64,000 nucleotides of DNA, from contig NC_079877.1 in assembly GCF_029227915.1 (NCBI RefSeq), positions 11,159,351 to 11,223,350 of the forward strand, written 5' to 3'. The notes beneath the pieces are model-generated. The model worked only from the letters and a program-made list of their open reading frames with translations. It ran no database searches and was not told where the DNA came from. Below, one piece after another: positions 63,484-64,000 of the stretch (position 1 is the stretch's first letter; every line of letters begins with the position of its first letter). The translations under genes and the position numbers were made by a program. Origin of the DNA: Hydractinia symbiolongicarpus. Its lineage: Eukaryota; Cnidaria; Hydrozoa; Anthoathecata; Hydractiniidae.

Positions 63484-64000
63484 GTTAGTTTGTTTACAAA
63501 ATTGTTTGTTTGTTTGTTTATTCTTATTCCGCCTTCAGTAATAAATCCTGGCTATCGCTAATTTCTTCTGTCTCCAACATGATTGCCAAGATAATATACA
63601 CAGACCTCAAAACTTCCTTCAATGTAATAAACGATTGTATTTTAAAGAATTTTGGTTCTTGTATTGAACACTCCTCTTAAAATATTTTTTTTTCATCACT
63701 ATTAATATATTAGCAGCGAACAGGTAGTTATTTAGTTCCAATTAGCTTTTAATTGTTCTTTTGGCTTTCAAATATAATCAATTTACTTACATTGGAAGAG
63801 GTTAATCATGTCAAACGCCCTAGTCGACTGATTAAATTTCCATATCTTTTCTGTGGAAATTGAATATTAAGTGTATTTCACATGACCGATATCCTCATGA
63901 CATGGAAGAATATAAAGCGATATTGCCTTTAATTATAAAAATATTCTAAACGTGTGGAAACACCAGAGAACGCGCGAAGTTATTTTTTAAGCCGCGCGGA
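63484..64000 (+). other. First intron of the neurexin-like gene
   Basis: Starts at the gttagt donor; contains four 'tgttt' repeats at the start and no further exon before the window ends. Confidence 0.6.

Overview
The window is AT-rich animal nuclear DNA. It has GT-AG introns, TA microsatellites, many transposon fragments and a few host genes. The mix of repeats (short 'CAACCTCGTCCCCAGG' elements, a Polinton with cnidarian-style small proteins, a Penelope-like element) and the genes present (PSMD1 with 31 coding exons, a neurexin-like LamG exon) suggest a non-bilaterian animal, most likely a cnidarian and perhaps a hydrozoan. That assignment is inference.

Host genes. A TauD/clavaminate-synthase-like dioxygenase lies on the minus strand in three exons (6993-9067). 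A C2H2 zinc-finger last exon lies at 26812-27255 (minus). A broken PHD-finger gene (38176-38900) abuts PSMD1/Rpn2, the large base scaffold of the 26S proteasome (38907-52129, plus). I could resolve all 31 PSMD1 coding exons; they add up to exactly 1000 codons including the stop. An unrecognised candidate gene ends at 57469, and the first coding exon of a neurexin-like surface protein starts at 62954 and continues off the window.

Mobile DNA. Positions 1-1740 hold a repeat family split by a TTAA-flanked piggyBac-type MITE. Positions 1775-6945 are a 5.2-kb element with long inverted ends built from a 22-bp minisatellite; a rearranged relative sits at 10.0-10.6 kb. An 804-bp inverted-repeat element lies at 11617-12420. 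A degraded, roughly 11-kb Polinton/Maverick fills 14891-26030. It keeps its terminal inverted repeats, a protein-primed type B DNA polymerase, a packaging ATPase, part of a probable jelly-roll capsid protein, an FCS-type zinc protein, a DUF4116-like repeat protein and small membrane proteins. Most are interrupted by stops and frameshifts, and no integrase or protease is visible. At 28.9-32.1 kb a Penelope-like retroelement lies between two TA microsatellites as an inverted duplication of about 950 bp whose coding parts are identical; each arm ends with a hammerhead-ribozyme-like motif. Further MITEs lie at 35.5, 36.5, 41.6-42.4 (TA-flanked, inside a PSMD1 intron), 58.05 and 58.46 kb (the last with a clean 9-bp target duplication).

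Most remaining space (9.1-14.6, 32.3-38.2, 52.2-56.2 and 58.6-62.9 kb) is AT-rich intergenic DNA in which I could support no gene.
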